Assembly: GCA_005880945.1 (NCBI GenBank)
Contig: VBIU01000045.1
Coordinates: 1-32,383, forward strand
Reading direction: 5' to 3'
DNA: 32,383 bases
Source of the DNA: Chloroflexota bacterium
Lineage (GTDB): Bacteria; Chloroflexota; Dormibacteria; Dormibacterales; Dormibacteraceae
Positions 6,675-15,228 of the stretch are shown here, one piece after another. The position numbers were made by a program, and so were the translations under genes. Each line of letters opens with the position of its first letter. Positions within the stretch are counted from its first letter, which is position 1. The notes under the pieces were generated by a model, which did no database searches, was not told the DNA's origin, and saw only the letters and a list, made by a program, of their open reading frames with translations.

Positions 6675-8192
6675 TCAGGAAGCCGCTTTCGCTCCGTAGA
6701 GGGCGCCGAACTTCTGCCTGACATACGCGATCCACGGCTCCGCGGTGAGCGGCTGTCCAGTAACTCTCTCCATCAGCTCGTTCGGCGTGAACTTGCGTCC
6801 ATGTCGGTACACGTTGGTGCGCAGCCACTTGAGCAGCACACCGAACTCACCCCGTTCTATGGTCCCGTCGAGGTCAGGCAGCTCCTTCCGCGCCTTCTCC
6901 ATCAGCTGCGCTCCCATCAGGTTGCCGAGCGTGTATCCGGGAAAGATCGCGAATGAGACGCCCGACCAGTGAATGTCCTGCAAGACCCCCTCGCGATCGT
7001 TCGGCACATCGATGCCGAGGTACGACTTGATCCGTGCGTTCCAGGCCTCAGGGAGGTCCGCCACCTTGAGCGACCCCTCCAGCAGCTCGTTCTCGAGCTC
7101 GAAGCGCAGCAGGATGTGAAGGTTGTATGTCACCTCATCGGCCTCGACGCGGATGAGCGAGGGGTACGACTTGTTGACGGCGCGGAAGAAGCTCTCCTCG
7201 TCTACTCCCTTCAGCGGTCCCGGAAACGCATTGCGCAGGCTGGGGTAGAAGTAGCGCCAGAAGGCCGCGCTCCGCCCGACCATGTTCTCCCACAGCCGCG
7301 ACTGGGATTCATGAACCCCCGGCGAGGCACCGCTCCATAGAGGAGTCCGGTCGAGGTTCTGCCCGATCCCCTGGTTGTACATACCGTGCCCCGCCTCGTG
7401 AATCGAGCCGAACAAGCACTCATTGAAGAAGTCGCGCGACACGCGAGTGGTGATGCGCACGTCGCCGGGCCCGAACGAGATCGTGAACGGATGCGTCGAG
7501 AGGTCTTGCCGTCCCCGCTCGGGGTCATAACCGAGCTTGATCACGACCTGGAGCGCATACGCGACCTGCGCGTCTGGATCGAAGCCGCGGTATAGAACGC
7601 TGTCGTCGACAGCCTCCGAATGGCGCGCCACATCACCGACGAGCGGAACGATCGCCCCCTTGAGCTGGGCAAAGATGGCCTCCAGCTGGTCGGTCGTCAG
7701 GCCGGGCTCGGTGCGGTCGAGCAGCGCATCATAGGGTCGCTCCCTGTAGCCGAGCGCATCGGCGACCTTACGGTTCAGCTCGACGTTCCTTTCGAGATAG
7801 GGCTCGAACAGCGTGAAGTCCGAGTCCTGGCGTGCCTTCTGCCAGACCGGGCGTGCGGTCGCGCCGGCGCGAGCGATCTCCGCGACGAGCTCAGTCGGCA
7901 GCTTGCGCGCCAGGTCGTAATCGCGGCGGGTGACACGAACGATGCTGGCGTCATCGGAATCGAACGGAAGGCCGCCAACCTCGCCCTCCGCCTCCTCGAG
8001 CAGCCTGCCCACCTCTTCCGAGGTGAAGCGAACGTGTGCGAGACGGCGCAGGGTGGTGAGCTGATCGGCCCGGTTGGCGACGCCACCGGGCGGCATGTAC
8101 GTCTCCTGGTCCCAGGTCAGCACGGCCGATGCTCGGTTGACGTCGGTGACCTCGCCGAGGATTTCTTTAAGGCGCTGTAGGCTGTCGCTCAT
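6675..8192 (-). CDS. Thermostable-type metallocarboxypeptidase, family M32
   Basis: 505 residues, the usual length of M32 (Taq) carboxypeptidases, which remove C-terminal residues using a divalent metal. The metal site HEAGH is at residues 265-269 within SIHEAGHGMYNQG, and the third ligand Glu is in GVHESQSRLWEN about 27 residues later. The family segments THPFTISFGPGDVRITTR and TWDQETYMPPGG are also present. Soluble, no signal peptide. The ATG at 8192 is preceded by GGGGGGAGC, a good ribosome site. Transcribed alone, head to head with the tRNA-Arg gene about 40 bases away. Confidence 0.95.
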   Translation of the reverse strand: MSDSLQRLKEILGEVTDVNRASAVLTWDQETYMPPGGVANRADQLTTLRRLAHVRFTSEEVGRLLEEAEGEVGGLPFDSDDASIVRVTRRDYDLARKLPTELVAEIARAGATARPVWQKARQDSDFTLFEPYLERNVELNRKVADALGYRERPYDALLDRTEPGLTTDQLEAIFAQLKGAIVPLVGDVARHSEAVDDSVLYRGFDPDAQVAYALQVVIKLGYDPERGRQDLSTHPFTISFGPGDVRITTRVSRDFFNECLFGSIHEAGHGMYNQGIGQNLDRTPLWSGASPGVHESQSRLWENMVGRSAAFWRYFYPSLRNAFPGPLKGVDEESFFRAVNKSYPSLIRVEADEVTYNLHILLRFELENELLEGSLKVADLPEAWNARIKSYLGIDVPNDREGVLQDIHWSGVSFAIFPGYTLGNLMGAQLMEKARKELPDLDGTIERGEFGVLLKWLRTNVYRHGRKFTPNELMERVTGQPLTAEPWIAYVRQKFGALYGAKAAS

Positions 8193-8234
8193 GCTCCCCC
8201 CACCACATAAGTATTCTCTCCGGAAGGCGTCGCC

Positions 8235-8310
8235 GCCCCGCTAGCTCAGTGGATAGAGCATCTGCCTTCTAAGCAGAGGGTCGGGGGTTCGAATCCCTCG
8301 CGGGGCGCCA
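8235..8310 (+). tRNA. tRNA-Arg (anticodon TCT)
   Basis: Full cloverleaf: acceptor arms GCCCCGC and GCGGGGC, D-arm GCTC...GAGC, anticodon stem TCTGC/GCAGA with loop CTTCTAA (anticodon TCT, reading AGA), T-arm GGGGG-TTCGAAT-CCCTC with one G-T pair, discriminator G at 8307 and an encoded CCA at 8308-8310. Confidence 0.97.
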
Positions 8311-8344
8311 ACCAGTGTTGATCCCCTGATGTAATGTCCGCCGG

Positions 8345-8707
8345 CTAACCTCCCGAACGCTGATCGCGCCACAGGATCTTCTCGTTCGTTCTCTGGGCCA
8401 GGAAGTCGGGGCAGCGCCCGTCGCCTCGTCCCGCCAGCCCGCCGTCGGGGTGGCAGATGAGCTGCCCTGAGGCGTGGTAGAGATCCCCGAAGATGTCGCA
8501 GCATCGCGGAGGGACGTAATACACGACTTCGCCCTTGTACTCGTAGCTGGCGACATAAGCCGGCGGATTGGCCGGAGGTTGAGCCTCGAGCTCGTGAATG
8601 AGGGCGACGATGGCGGCAGGGGTCGCGGGCTGCGCCGGGCCGGCGGAACCGCAGGCCACCGTCGCGGTAACGACCGCCACGAGCATCAGGTATTTGATGC
8701 AGCGCAA
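8345..8707 (-). other. DUF6970 lipoprotein, possible independent gene inside the fused frame
   Basis: From TTG at 8707 the same frame gives a 120-residue protein with a textbook lipoprotein signal: charged start LRCIKY, hydrophobic LMLVAVV, lipobox TVAC with Cys19 as lipid site. After an Ala/Pro spacer comes DUF6970 with its two Cys groups (PRCCD and LICHPDGG...GDGRCPDF), ending WRDQRSGG. A CAGGAG lies about 14 bases upstream of the TTG, a little far. ATG 8686 is a less suitable alternative. If translated from here it would be exported and lipid-anchored. Function of DUF6970 is unknown, and the conserved cysteines suggest disulfides or metal binding. Confidence 0.55.
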
Positions 8708-9649
8708 ACGGTGGCGCGGCGTCTCCTGTAACGACAGCTGGCGCACGCCGTCTCTCACGGCCAGGGACGTGTCCAGATCGAACTCAGGAGACCACCCCAG
8801 GGCGCGCAGCTTCGTCGAATCGCCGACCACGAACCTTGGGGACGCGGCGCTGGCAACCTTGCGCAACGAAACGTCCTTGCCGGCGATCCTGAGCAACCTG
8901 TCCACGACGTCGGCCAGCAGCACCGGCACGCCGCTGCACACGTTGTAGACGCCGCCTGGCGGAGCGTTTTCCAGCAGCACGCGGCAGGCGGCTGCCGCGT
9001 CGCGAGCGTCCAGGTAATCCCGCCACCTTTCGAGATCGCCGACTTCGAGAACACCCGACCCTCGCCCCCCCAACTCATCTGCAAGCCGCTTGGAGATATC
9101 GCCGACTGCGGTGGCGCAGGAGACTCCCGGACCGATCAGGTTGAACGGGCGCGCATACACGACAGGCAGGCCGGCCCGCAGTGCCATCTGGCTGAGCTCG
9201 AACTGGTATAGCTTGCTGAGTCCGTATCGGCTCGACGGGCCGAGGGGGTGGTCCTCGCGAATGGGTTCGCGTTGGTCGCTCGCTGCGTACTCGGCGCTCG
9301 AACCGATGACCAGCAAGCGTTCGACATGCGCTCCATCGAGCGCCGCAATGAGGTTGGCGAGCGAGATCACGTTCGTCTCGATCAGCGCACCCAGATCAGC
9401 CTCGCCGGCCAGTCCAACTGCGTGCAGCACGAACTTCGGGCGGGCCGCCTTGAGCGCGGCGCGGACCTCGTCCGGCCTGGTCAGGTCGCACGACAGCCAG
9501 CGCAGCCCGGACGTCTGGTCCTGGGCTTCCTTGAGGTCGCGACGGGTGGTCCCATACACCTCCTTTCCGCCGGCGGCCAGCAGGCGCGCGGCGTGCCCAC
9601 CGAGATTGCCACCGGCGCCTGTGACCAGGATGCGATCGCCTGTGCTCAC
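8345..9649 (-). CDS. SDR-family nucleotide-sugar reductase/epimerase with a C-terminal DUF6970 lipoprotein in the same frame
   Basis: 434 residues from GTG 9649, which overlaps the upstream gene's TGA as GTGA. Residues 1-314 are an extended short-chain dehydrogenase: nucleotide-binding TGAGGNLGG near the start, GSSAEYA, and SSRYGLSKLYQFE with the catalytic YxxxK, then ARPFNLIGPG and SGVPVLLADVV. This resembles GDP-4-dehydro-6-deoxy-D-mannose reductases, which would turn the Gmd product from the gene at 15229 into GDP-D-rhamnose. From about residue 315 the frame continues without a stop into a lipoprotein signal (lipobox TVAC) and a DUF6970 domain (GEVVYYVPPRCCD, GQLICHPDGGLAGRGDGRCPDF). A cytosolic enzyme ending in a signal peptide is odd. 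A lost stop codon between two genes, or internal initiation, is likelier than a working fusion. Confidence 0.75.
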   Translation of the reverse strand: MSTGDRILVTGAGGNLGGHAARLLAAGGKEVYGTTRRDLKEAQDQTSGLRWLSCDLTRPDEVRAALKAARPKFVLHAVGLAGEADLGALIETNVISLANLIAALDGAHVERLLVIGSSAEYAASDQREPIREDHPLGPSSRYGLSKLYQFELSQMALRAGLPVVYARPFNLIGPGVSCATAVGDISKRLADELGGRGSGVLEVGDLERWRDYLDARDAAAACRVLLENAPPGGVYNVCSGVPVLLADVVDRLLRIAGKDVSLRKVASAASPRFVVGDSTKLRALGWSPEFDLDTSLAVRDGVRQLSLQETPRHRLRCIKYLMLVAVVTATVACGSAGPAQPATPAAIVALIHELEAQPPANPPAYVASYEYKGEVVYYVPPRCCDIFGDLYHASGQLICHPDGGLAGRGDGRCPDFLAQRTNEKILWRDQRSGG

Positions 9650-10347
9650 TTCAAGAAGTGATCGCGATGCTCTTCGAACTGGGCTTGAGCCTCGGCGAAG
9701 TCCTCCTGCCGGCCGATGTCGAGCCAACGACCCTCAAACGGGTAGGCGCGAACCCTTTCGCCAGAGGTGAGAAGCAGCTTGACCAGGTCAGGCAAGTCAA
9801 GGTACTGGCCACGCTTGATGTGCTTGCTCACAGCGGGTTCCATGACGTAGATGCCCATGCTGACGAGGTAATCGAGGGTGGGTTTCTCGATGTATCGGGT
9901 GAGATAGCCGTCCTCGGTCTCGAGCACGCCGAAATCGATCTTCACAGTTCGCTTGAAGGTGGCGATCGTCATGATCGAGCCCCCATCCCGATGGTGGTTG
10001 ACCAGCTCTCCGTAATCCATGTCGGTCAGGATGTCTCCGTTCATCACGATGAAGGTCTCATCCAGGCCGTCGATGTTCCCAAGCGGTCCGGCTGTTCCCA
10101 GGGGCGAAGCCTCGATCACGTACTCGATGCTGATTCCGAGGTCTGAGCCGTCGCCGAAATATGCCTTGATCAGCGAGGCCAGGTGGCCGACTGCGATCAC
10201 GATCTGATCGAATCCATGACTCTTCAGCTGCTTGAGGACTATCTCCAGGATCGGCATGTCGACAATCGGCATCAGGGGCTTTGGCAGAACCGCCGTGTAG
10301 GGCGCGAGGCGGCTGCCCTTGCCGCCGGCGAGGATCACCGCCTTCAT
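9646..10347 (-). CDS. NDP-sugar nucleotidyltransferase
   Basis: 233 residues from ATG 10347. GTG 10353, directly abutting the upstream TGA, is the other choice. The N-terminal signature LAGGKGSRLAPYTAVLPKPLMP, the metal-site MNGDIL and the later IEKP and GRWLDIGR segments define sugar-1-phosphate nucleotidyltransferases (RfbA/GlmU/ManC-like fold). It lacks the C-terminal hexapeptide domain, so it is a pyrophosphorylase only. The sugar and nucleotide cannot be fixed from sequence. Next to dehydratase and reductase genes, it probably supplies the activated sugar, with GDP-mannose or a related hexose as candidates. Second gene of a tight three-gene minus-strand operon. Confidence 0.88.
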   Translation of the reverse strand: MKAVILAGGKGSRLAPYTAVLPKPLMPIVDMPILEIVLKQLKSHGFDQIVIAVGHLASLIKAYFGDGSDLGISIEYVIEASPLGTAGPLGNIDGLDETFIVMNGDILTDMDYGELVNHHRDGGSIMTIATFKRTVKIDFGVLETEDGYLTRYIEKPTLDYLVSMGIYVMEPAVSKHIKRGQYLDLPDLVKLLLTSGERVRAYPFEGRWLDIGRQEDFAEAQAQFEEHRDHFLK

Positions 10348-10353
10348 CGTCAC

Positions 10354-11361
10354 TCAGACCGTGTACCGGGCGGGGTCGTGATCGACGGAGCGGTGCGAGA
10401 AATAGTCGATGGTCGCCCTGAGGCCGTCCTCGAAGGTCGTCGCGGAGCGCCATCCGAACAGCTCTTGAGCAAGGGTCGCGTCGGCGATCAGCTCCTCGAC
10501 TTCGCTTGCGGGCGGCCGGACGCGGTCTGGATCGGCGACAACCTCCAGCTTCTTCCCCAGCGTCTTCGAAACGGCTTCGACCATCGAGCCGACAGTCTGT
10601 CCTCGCCCCGACCCGATGTTCACGACGCGGCCGAGCGCAGCGTCGCATTGGGCGATTCGGAGAAAACCATCCACGGTGTCGGTCACGAAATTCATGTCGC
10701 GGATCGGCGCCAGGCTTCCCAGCCGGATGCTGGAATCCTTCAAAGCCTGGCGGATGATGGTGGGCAGGATCGCACGCTCGGATTGCCTCGGGCCGAACGT
10801 GTTGAAGGGCCTGAGAGTCGCCACCGGCATGCCATACGTGCGCCAGAAGCTCTCAGCGAGCTTGTCGGCCCCGATCTTGGTCGCGGCGTACGGGGACTGG
10901 CCCTGCAGCGGGTGCTTCTCGTCGATCGGGGTGTAGATCGGGGTCCCGTAGACCTCGCTGGTCGAGGTCTGGATGACCCGGGCGACTTCGCCGGCGCGTG
11001 CCGCCTCGAGGACATTCAATGTGCCCAAGACATTGGCGTCGACGTACTGCCTGGGAGACTCATACGAATAAGGAATGCCGACCAGAGCACCGAGGTGAAA
11101 CACGACGTCGGCGTGCTGGAACGCGCGCCGAACGCTGTCGGGATCGCGCAGGTCGCCCCAGACGAGACGGATTTGCGCGCGAACGTCGGCAGGGCACTCT
11201 TGGATCAGACCGGTCTCGGAGCGCGAGTTGTAGCGGAGGAAAGCAGTCGTTTCGGCTCCGAGTGTCACCAGATGCTCGGTCAGGTGGCTGCCGATGAAGC
11301 CCCCCGCCCCAGTCACAACGACCCGCTTCCCGCGCCAATCACCGTCGGGCTTCAGAGGCAC
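10354..11361 (-). CDS. NAD-dependent nucleotide-sugar 4,6-dehydratase (LegB-like)
   Basis: 335 residues from GTG 11361. A longer frame to GTG 11430 adds a non-conserved lead. Rossmann motif TGAGGFIGSH at 17-26, then TSTSEVYGTP with the active-site Ser/Thr-Glu, SPYAATKIGADKLAESFW with YxxxK, and RPFNTFGPRQSERAILPTII. The wording (FLRYNSRSETGLI, GIPYSYESPRQYVDANVLGTLNVLEAAR) is close to the LegB/EDH_00030 group, which dehydrates UDP-GlcNAc- or GDP-linked sugars to 4-keto-6-deoxy forms. First gene of the operon with the nucleotidyltransferase and the reductase-like SDR. Exact substrate is uncertain. Confidence 0.85.
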   Translation of the reverse strand: MPLKPDGDWRGKRVVVTGAGGFIGSHLTEHLVTLGAETTAFLRYNSRSETGLIQECPADVRAQIRLVWGDLRDPDSVRRAFQHADVVFHLGALVGIPYSYESPRQYVDANVLGTLNVLEAARAGEVARVIQTSTSEVYGTPIYTPIDEKHPLQGQSPYAATKIGADKLAESFWRTYGMPVATLRPFNTFGPRQSERAILPTIIRQALKDSSIRLGSLAPIRDMNFVTDTVDGFLRIAQCDAALGRVVNIGSGRGQTVGSMVEAVSKTLGKKLEVVADPDRVRPPASEVEELIADATLAQELFGWRSATTFEDGLRATIDYFSHRSVDHDPARYTV

Positions 11362-11375
11362 TGGTACATCGCGGG

Positions 11376-11383
11376 ATTGTATA
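11376..11383 (-). promoter_or_regulatory. Possible -10 box for the minus-strand sugar operon
   Basis: On the minus strand the sequence reads TATACAAT, holding TACAAT (five of six to TATAAT), 14 bases before the GTG at 11361. No ribosome site separates them and no clear -35 is visible. If used, it would give a very short 5' leader and rule out the longer GTG 11430 start. Confidence 0.35.
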
Positions 11384-11439
11384 GAAGTGGCGAATCCTCC
11401 CAGCTGTCTTGGAGGCCTGCTGATCAGCACCCACCAGGC

Positions 11440-12303
11440 TCAGCGGGACAGGTCGCGCACCTCGAAGCGGGAGGCCGTGACCGTTGACGAATGGATCGTT
11501 GCGCTGGTCACCATCAGGTCCGTAACCCAGCCCTCGTCCGTCAGCTTGGGCGACGTATCCGTGAAGTCCGCGACCTTCTGAGCGCCGGCGAAAAGTACGA
11601 GGCGGGTGGTCTGCTTGTCGGCGAGGGTCGCGCACATTCCCTCCACCGCGAGTGCCGTGCTCCCCAGTTTGGTGGTCGAAGTGCCTTGCTTCAGGACCAG
11701 CGGTTTGGTCGGGACGCCGCCGTCGCGCCGGCTCACCTGCCAGTCGCCGCCGCTCGTGACGATGAAGTCGTAGCGGAGCTCGGCAGCATCCTGCCCGCGC
11801 CAGCAGCTGACACCGTAGCCGGCGCCCGTCGGTGCATCGTCGCTTTGCGTTGCCGTGACCGAGATGGCCACCTGCTGCACCGGTTTGTCGTACGGGGAGG
11901 TTGCGAAGTGATCCAGGTTGCCCCTGGCGACGACCACGTAGCCACCTGACGTGTATGCGAATGTCGTCCCGGACGGGAGAGTCTCGGTCGTCCAGCCCGA
12001 CGAGGAGTCGTGGAAATCGTCCGAGAAGACCACAGTGCCCCGATTCGCGGTCACCGCCGCCGATGCGGACAACGGTCCGGCTGGGGCGCGACGCTTGAGC
12101 GCGGCCTGACTGGCGACGACAACCCCGATCGCGATGGCGACAATCGCGACCACAGTCACAACGGCGACGATCGCGATGAACAGGCCCGCGCGCGAGCGAG
12201 GTGGCGCGGGCTCCGGAGATCCGAAATAGGGAGCAGGAATCTCGGTGGAAGATCCCGGCTGCCATGGCGCCGGCGGGTGCGGGGGCGGAGGTGGCTGATC
12301 CAT
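11440..12303 (-). CDS. Single-pass membrane protein with an extracellular lectin/laminarinase-like domain
   Basis: 287 residues from ATG 12303. Order: a proline-rich cytoplasmic stretch (MDQPPPPPHPPAPWQPG...), one strongly hydrophobic helix at about residues 50-75 (AGLFIAIVAVVTVVAIVAIA), then an outside region of about 200 residues. The latter (FSDDFHDSSSGWTTE, SGGYVVVARGN, YGVSCWRG, YDFIVTSGGDWQVSRRDG, RLVLFAGAQKVADFTD) has the pattern of concanavalin-like beta-sandwich domains seen in many Pro-rich actinobacterial surface proteins. No catalytic residues can be named, so a sensing or binding role is possible. It lies two bases after the stop of the HEAT-repeat gene, probably one transcript. 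Confidence 0.7.
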   Translation of the reverse strand: MDQPPPPPHPPAPWQPGSSTEIPAPYFGSPEPAPPRSRAGLFIAIVAVVTVVAIVAIAIGVVVASQAALKRRAPAGPLSASAAVTANRGTVVFSDDFHDSSSGWTTETLPSGTTFAYTSGGYVVVARGNLDHFATSPYDKPVQQVAISVTATQSDDAPTGAGYGVSCWRGQDAAELRYDFIVTSGGDWQVSRRDGGVPTKPLVLKQGTSTTKLGSTALAVEGMCATLADKQTTRLVLFAGAQKVADFTDTSPKLTDEGWVTDLMVTSATIHSSTVTASRFEVRDLSR

Positions 12304-12305
12304 GC

Positions 12306-13262
12306 CTAGGCTCTCTTGCGTTTCGAGGGGGCTTTCCTGGGGGCCGCTCTGCGGACGGCTTTCGCTGCGCCTTTCCTGGTGGGCCTTTTGAGGGCGATCC
12401 TCTTGACCTCGCCCTTCTTGGCGACAGGTTTCCTGGCAGCAGGTTTCTTCGCCGGCGCGCTGCTCGCCGGCTTCGCAGGAGGCGCCACCCCGTAGGGCTT
12501 CGTCGTCGCGATGTCCGCCGCGGGACGAGCCGTGACGCGAGCCTGCGCCGTGGCTCGCGCTCTCCATTTCGTCACCCAGCCCGGACCGAGCGCGCCGATG
12601 CGTGCCTTGCTCAGGTTGCTCGTCATCACCCAGGCGACGTCCTTGTCAGGAGATCGGAGCCACTTCTCCATCAACGGGCGGCCCGCCTCGGGAAGCGCAG
12701 CGGCGGCCACGCTCCAGCAATAACCCAAAGCCTGTCTCAAAACTCGAAATTCCTCGCCCCTGCGCGTGCTCGACGCGGCCAGCGACCTGGTCATGCGGTC
12801 GAGGAGACCGAGGACCCGCGTCACGTGCTCTGGCTCCTTGAGCAGGCTTGGCTCGCACAACCCCGCAGCCGCCGCGCGCTGCAAGTAGGGTCCGTCCGTC
12901 GACCACTTGTCCATCTCGGCGAGAAGTCGGGGCATACTATGCCGCCCGAGGTGCTGGAGAGCGATCGCGACCCCCTCACGCACGCGCCAGCGAGGGTCCG
13001 CCGCGAGCTCCCGCAACCACGACATCACAGGCACCGGGTCTGATACCGCCAGGTGGCCGAGGCCGGCTGTGCCGCACAGCGCAAGGAACTCGTCGCTGGA
13101 GGCTGACAGTCGCCACAACCGTTCGGGATCGGCCTCTTCGCCCACCGCTTCGACGAGCTCGAGGTTGGCCCGCGCTCCCGGCAGCCCGGAGTTCTTCTTC
13201 AGGTACGCCTCCCATTCGGGGAGCCGCCTGAGCTCGGCGCGATATTCCTCGACGCGTCCCAT
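12306..13262 (-). CDS. HEAT-repeat protein with lysine/alanine/proline-rich histone-H1-like tail
   Basis: 318 residues from ATG 13262. Residues 1 to about 240 are helical repeats of HEAT/ARM style (MSWLRELAADPRWRVREGVAIALQHLG, QRAAAAGLCEP, MEKWLRSPDKDVAWVMTSNLSKARI), similar to DNA-alkylation-repair-like HEAT proteins but without a recognisable glycosylase site. After about residue 250 the chain becomes a disordered, highly basic tail (PAKKPAARKPVAKK, ...RRAAPRKAPSKRKRA), the composition of histone H1-like and Ku/HU tails in actinobacteria. A nucleic-acid-associated role is therefore plausible but inferred. Divergent from the CDF-GT4 gene, with 50 bases between starts, and upstream of the membrane protein gene. 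Confidence 0.75.
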   Translation of the reverse strand: MGRVEEYRAELRRLPEWEAYLKKNSGLPGARANLELVEAVGEEADPERLWRLSASSDEFLALCGTAGLGHLAVSDPVPVMSWLRELAADPRWRVREGVAIALQHLGRHSMPRLLAEMDKWSTDGPYLQRAAAAGLCEPSLLKEPEHVTRVLGLLDRMTRSLAASSTRRGEEFRVLRQALGYCWSVAAAALPEAGRPLMEKWLRSPDKDVAWVMTSNLSKARIGALGPGWVTKWRARATAQARVTARPAADIATTKPYGVAPPAKPASSAPAKKPAARKPVAKKGEVKRIALKRPTRKGAAKAVRRAAPRKAPSKRKRA

Positions 13263-13312
13263 CGCACCGATCCTAACGGCGCGAATAACGCGACAGCACA
13301 ATTAGACCAACG

Positions 13313-15214
13313 ATGAACACCACACCCAGAGCGACGGCGGTCGCGCTCGGCATCCGGCTCGAGGTGGTGACGGTCGTATGGATGACGGTCGAGGCTGGCG
13401 TCGCGATCGTGGCAGGCCTGATGGCGAGAAGCGTGCTGCTCGCTGCGTTCGGCGTGGATTCCGTCATCGAGCTCTTGAGCGGCGTCGTGCTGCTGTGGCG
13501 ACTCTCGGCGGAGTCGCGTGGCGCAGGAATGGAGAGGGTCCAGCGCCTCGAGGTTTCGACCGCGCGCATCTCCGCTGTGCTGCTCGTGCTCTTGTGCGTC
13601 TTCGTGGTCGTGACATCGCTCGTGGGCCTCGTCGCCGGTTTCAAGCCAGCCGATTCTGTTCTTGGTCTCGCGGTCGCCGGCGTGGCCGTGGTAGCGATGC
13701 CGCTGCTCGCGATCGCGAAGTCACGCGCCAACCGGGCAATCGGCAGCGCGTCGCTTCGCGCCGACATCGCGGAGACCATCACCTGTGCCTACATGGCCGG
13801 CGTCACCCTGGTTGGCGTCGGGTTGAGCATGGCGGTGGACCTATGGTGGCTGCAGTACATCTGCGCACTCGCGCTTCTGATCTGGCTGGTGCCGGAGACT
13901 CGCGAAGCGATCGAGGCAGCCAGGGGGGAAGATCGTGAGGAGGCCTTCGTTTCGTCATCCGAGCCGGTGCGAATTCTCCACGTGGTGACTGCGTTTCCAC
14001 GCTACAGCGGCGACACAATCGTGCCCTGGCTGGTCGAGCTGCTGAAACGGCTGCGGACTGCTGGATACGAGGTCGAGGTTTTGACCTCGGCATATCGCGG
14101 AGGCGGAGGTCAATCCCACGATGGCATCCCAGTGCATCGCTTCAGGTATTTCTTCGCGCGATGGGAAGACCTGACACACGACGAGGCTGCCGCGGACAGG
14201 ATGGGCCGTTCCGTGCTCTACCGCGTGCTGCCGCTGTTCTACGTGGCCGGCGGTCTCTGGGCCAGCCGGCGGATGGCGCGAAGCGGACGATTCGACATCA
14301 TCCACGTCCACTGGCCGGTGCCCCATGTGCTGTTCGGTTGGCTTGCAAGGCGAGCGAGCCATAAGAAAGCGCGCCTCGTCACGAGCTGGTATGGAGCCGA
14401 GCTTCGTTTGGTGCAGAGCTCGATGCCATGGCTGCGCGGATTTGTGCGATGGGCGTTGCGCACCTCGGACGCGGTGGTCGCGATTTCTTCTTACACGGCC
14501 CGGGAAATCGGCCGCTTCGGGCAGGTTCCGGTGCGCGTGATCCCCTACAGCCTTGGCTTCGCGGCGGCTCAGGCGACAGGACACATTCGGGACGAGTCGT
14601 TCCGCATCTTGTTCGTCGGCCGTCTCGTCGAGCGGAAAGGCTTGAAACACCTCATCGAGGCGGTGCGACGCCTCCCTCCCGAATTGAAGGCGCGCCTCAC
14701 CGTGATCGGCGAGGGTCCAGAGCGCGAGGCATTGGCGGCGCAGATCCGGAGCAGCGGCCTCGACTCCAGCGTCGACATTCGCGGCCGCGTGCCTGAGAGC
14801 GCTTTGCGAGATGCCTATGCGGAATCGGACGTGTTGGTCCTCCCTTCCATCGTGGATGCGCGCGGCGACACCGAAGGCCTGGGCGTCGTGCTCCTCGAAG
14901 CCATGAGCTACGGCGTGCCCGTTGTAGCCAGCGCCATCGGCGGGATCACCGACATCGTCGAAAACGAGGAGAGCGGTTTGCTGGTTCCGCCGGCCGACGC
15001 AGATCAGCTCGCGAACGCTCTGAAGCGACTCGCCCTCGATCCCGCACTGGCGGCACGCCTCGGCGCGGCCGGCGAACAGCGGGTGCGGACCGCGTTCGGC
15101 TGGCCCGAGATCCTGCAGAAGTGGGAGGAGTGCTACGGGGCGCTTCTCAATGGGCGAGCTGACATCGCCCCCCTAGAGGCAGGAGCTTCCATGGGACGGG
15201 GAGCGACGCCCTAG
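13313..15214 (+). CDS. CDF-like membrane domain fused to GT4 glycosyltransferase
   Basis: 633 residues. Residues 1-205 are a multi-helix domain like the compact cation-diffusion-facilitator homologues ([48 protein letters not shown], ending [14 protein letters not shown]), with Asp49 and Asp151 at the usual metal-site helices and no C-terminal metallochaperone domain. Residues 217 to about 615 are a GT-B glycosyltransferase of family GT4: [41 protein letters not shown], and the EX7E donor site in [21 protein letters not shown]. The junction contains TGAGGAGG out of frame, as in a normal stop-plus-ribosome-site between two genes, and the GT half would naturally begin at [10 protein letters not shown], where the codon is GTT. 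A recent frame fusion of two genes is thus possible. The GT likely uses a GDP-sugar from the next gene's pathway. Confidence 0.8.
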   Translation: MNTTPRATAVALGIRLEVVTVVWMTVEAGVAIVAGLMARSVLLAAFGVDSVIELLSGVVLLWRLSAESRGAGMERVQRLEVSTARISAVLLVLLCVFVVVTSLVGLVAGFKPADSVLGLAVAGVAVVAMPLLAIAKSRANRAIGSASLRADIAETITCAYMAGVTLVGVGLSMAVDLWWLQYICALALLIWLVPETREAIEAARGEDREEAFVSSSEPVRILHVVTAFPRYSGDTIVPWLVELLKRLRTAGYEVEVLTSAYRGGGGQSHDGIPVHRFRYFFARWEDLTHDEAAADRMGRSVLYRVLPLFYVAGGLWASRRMARSGRFDIIHVHWPVPHVLFGWLARRASHKKARLVTSWYGAELRLVQSSMPWLRGFVRWALRTSDAVVAISSYTAREIGRFGQVPVRVIPYSLGFAAAQATGHIRDESFRILFVGRLVERKGLKHLIEAVRRLPPELKARLTVIGEGPEREALAAQIRSSGLDSSVDIRGRVPESALRDAYAESDVLVLPSIVDARGDTEGLGVVLLEAMSYGVPVVASAIGGITDIVENEESGLLVPPADADQLANALKRLALDPALAARLGAAGEQRVRTAFGWPEILQKWEECYGALLNGRADIAPLEAGASMGRGATP

Positions 15215-15228
15215 ACTTTTCCGTTGCC

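Noticed and set aside
8241-8504. Minus-strand frame ending RGIRTPDPLL...MLYPLS across the tRNA
   Set aside because: This peptide is the well-known spurious translation of the antisense of a tRNA gene. The tRNA explains it.
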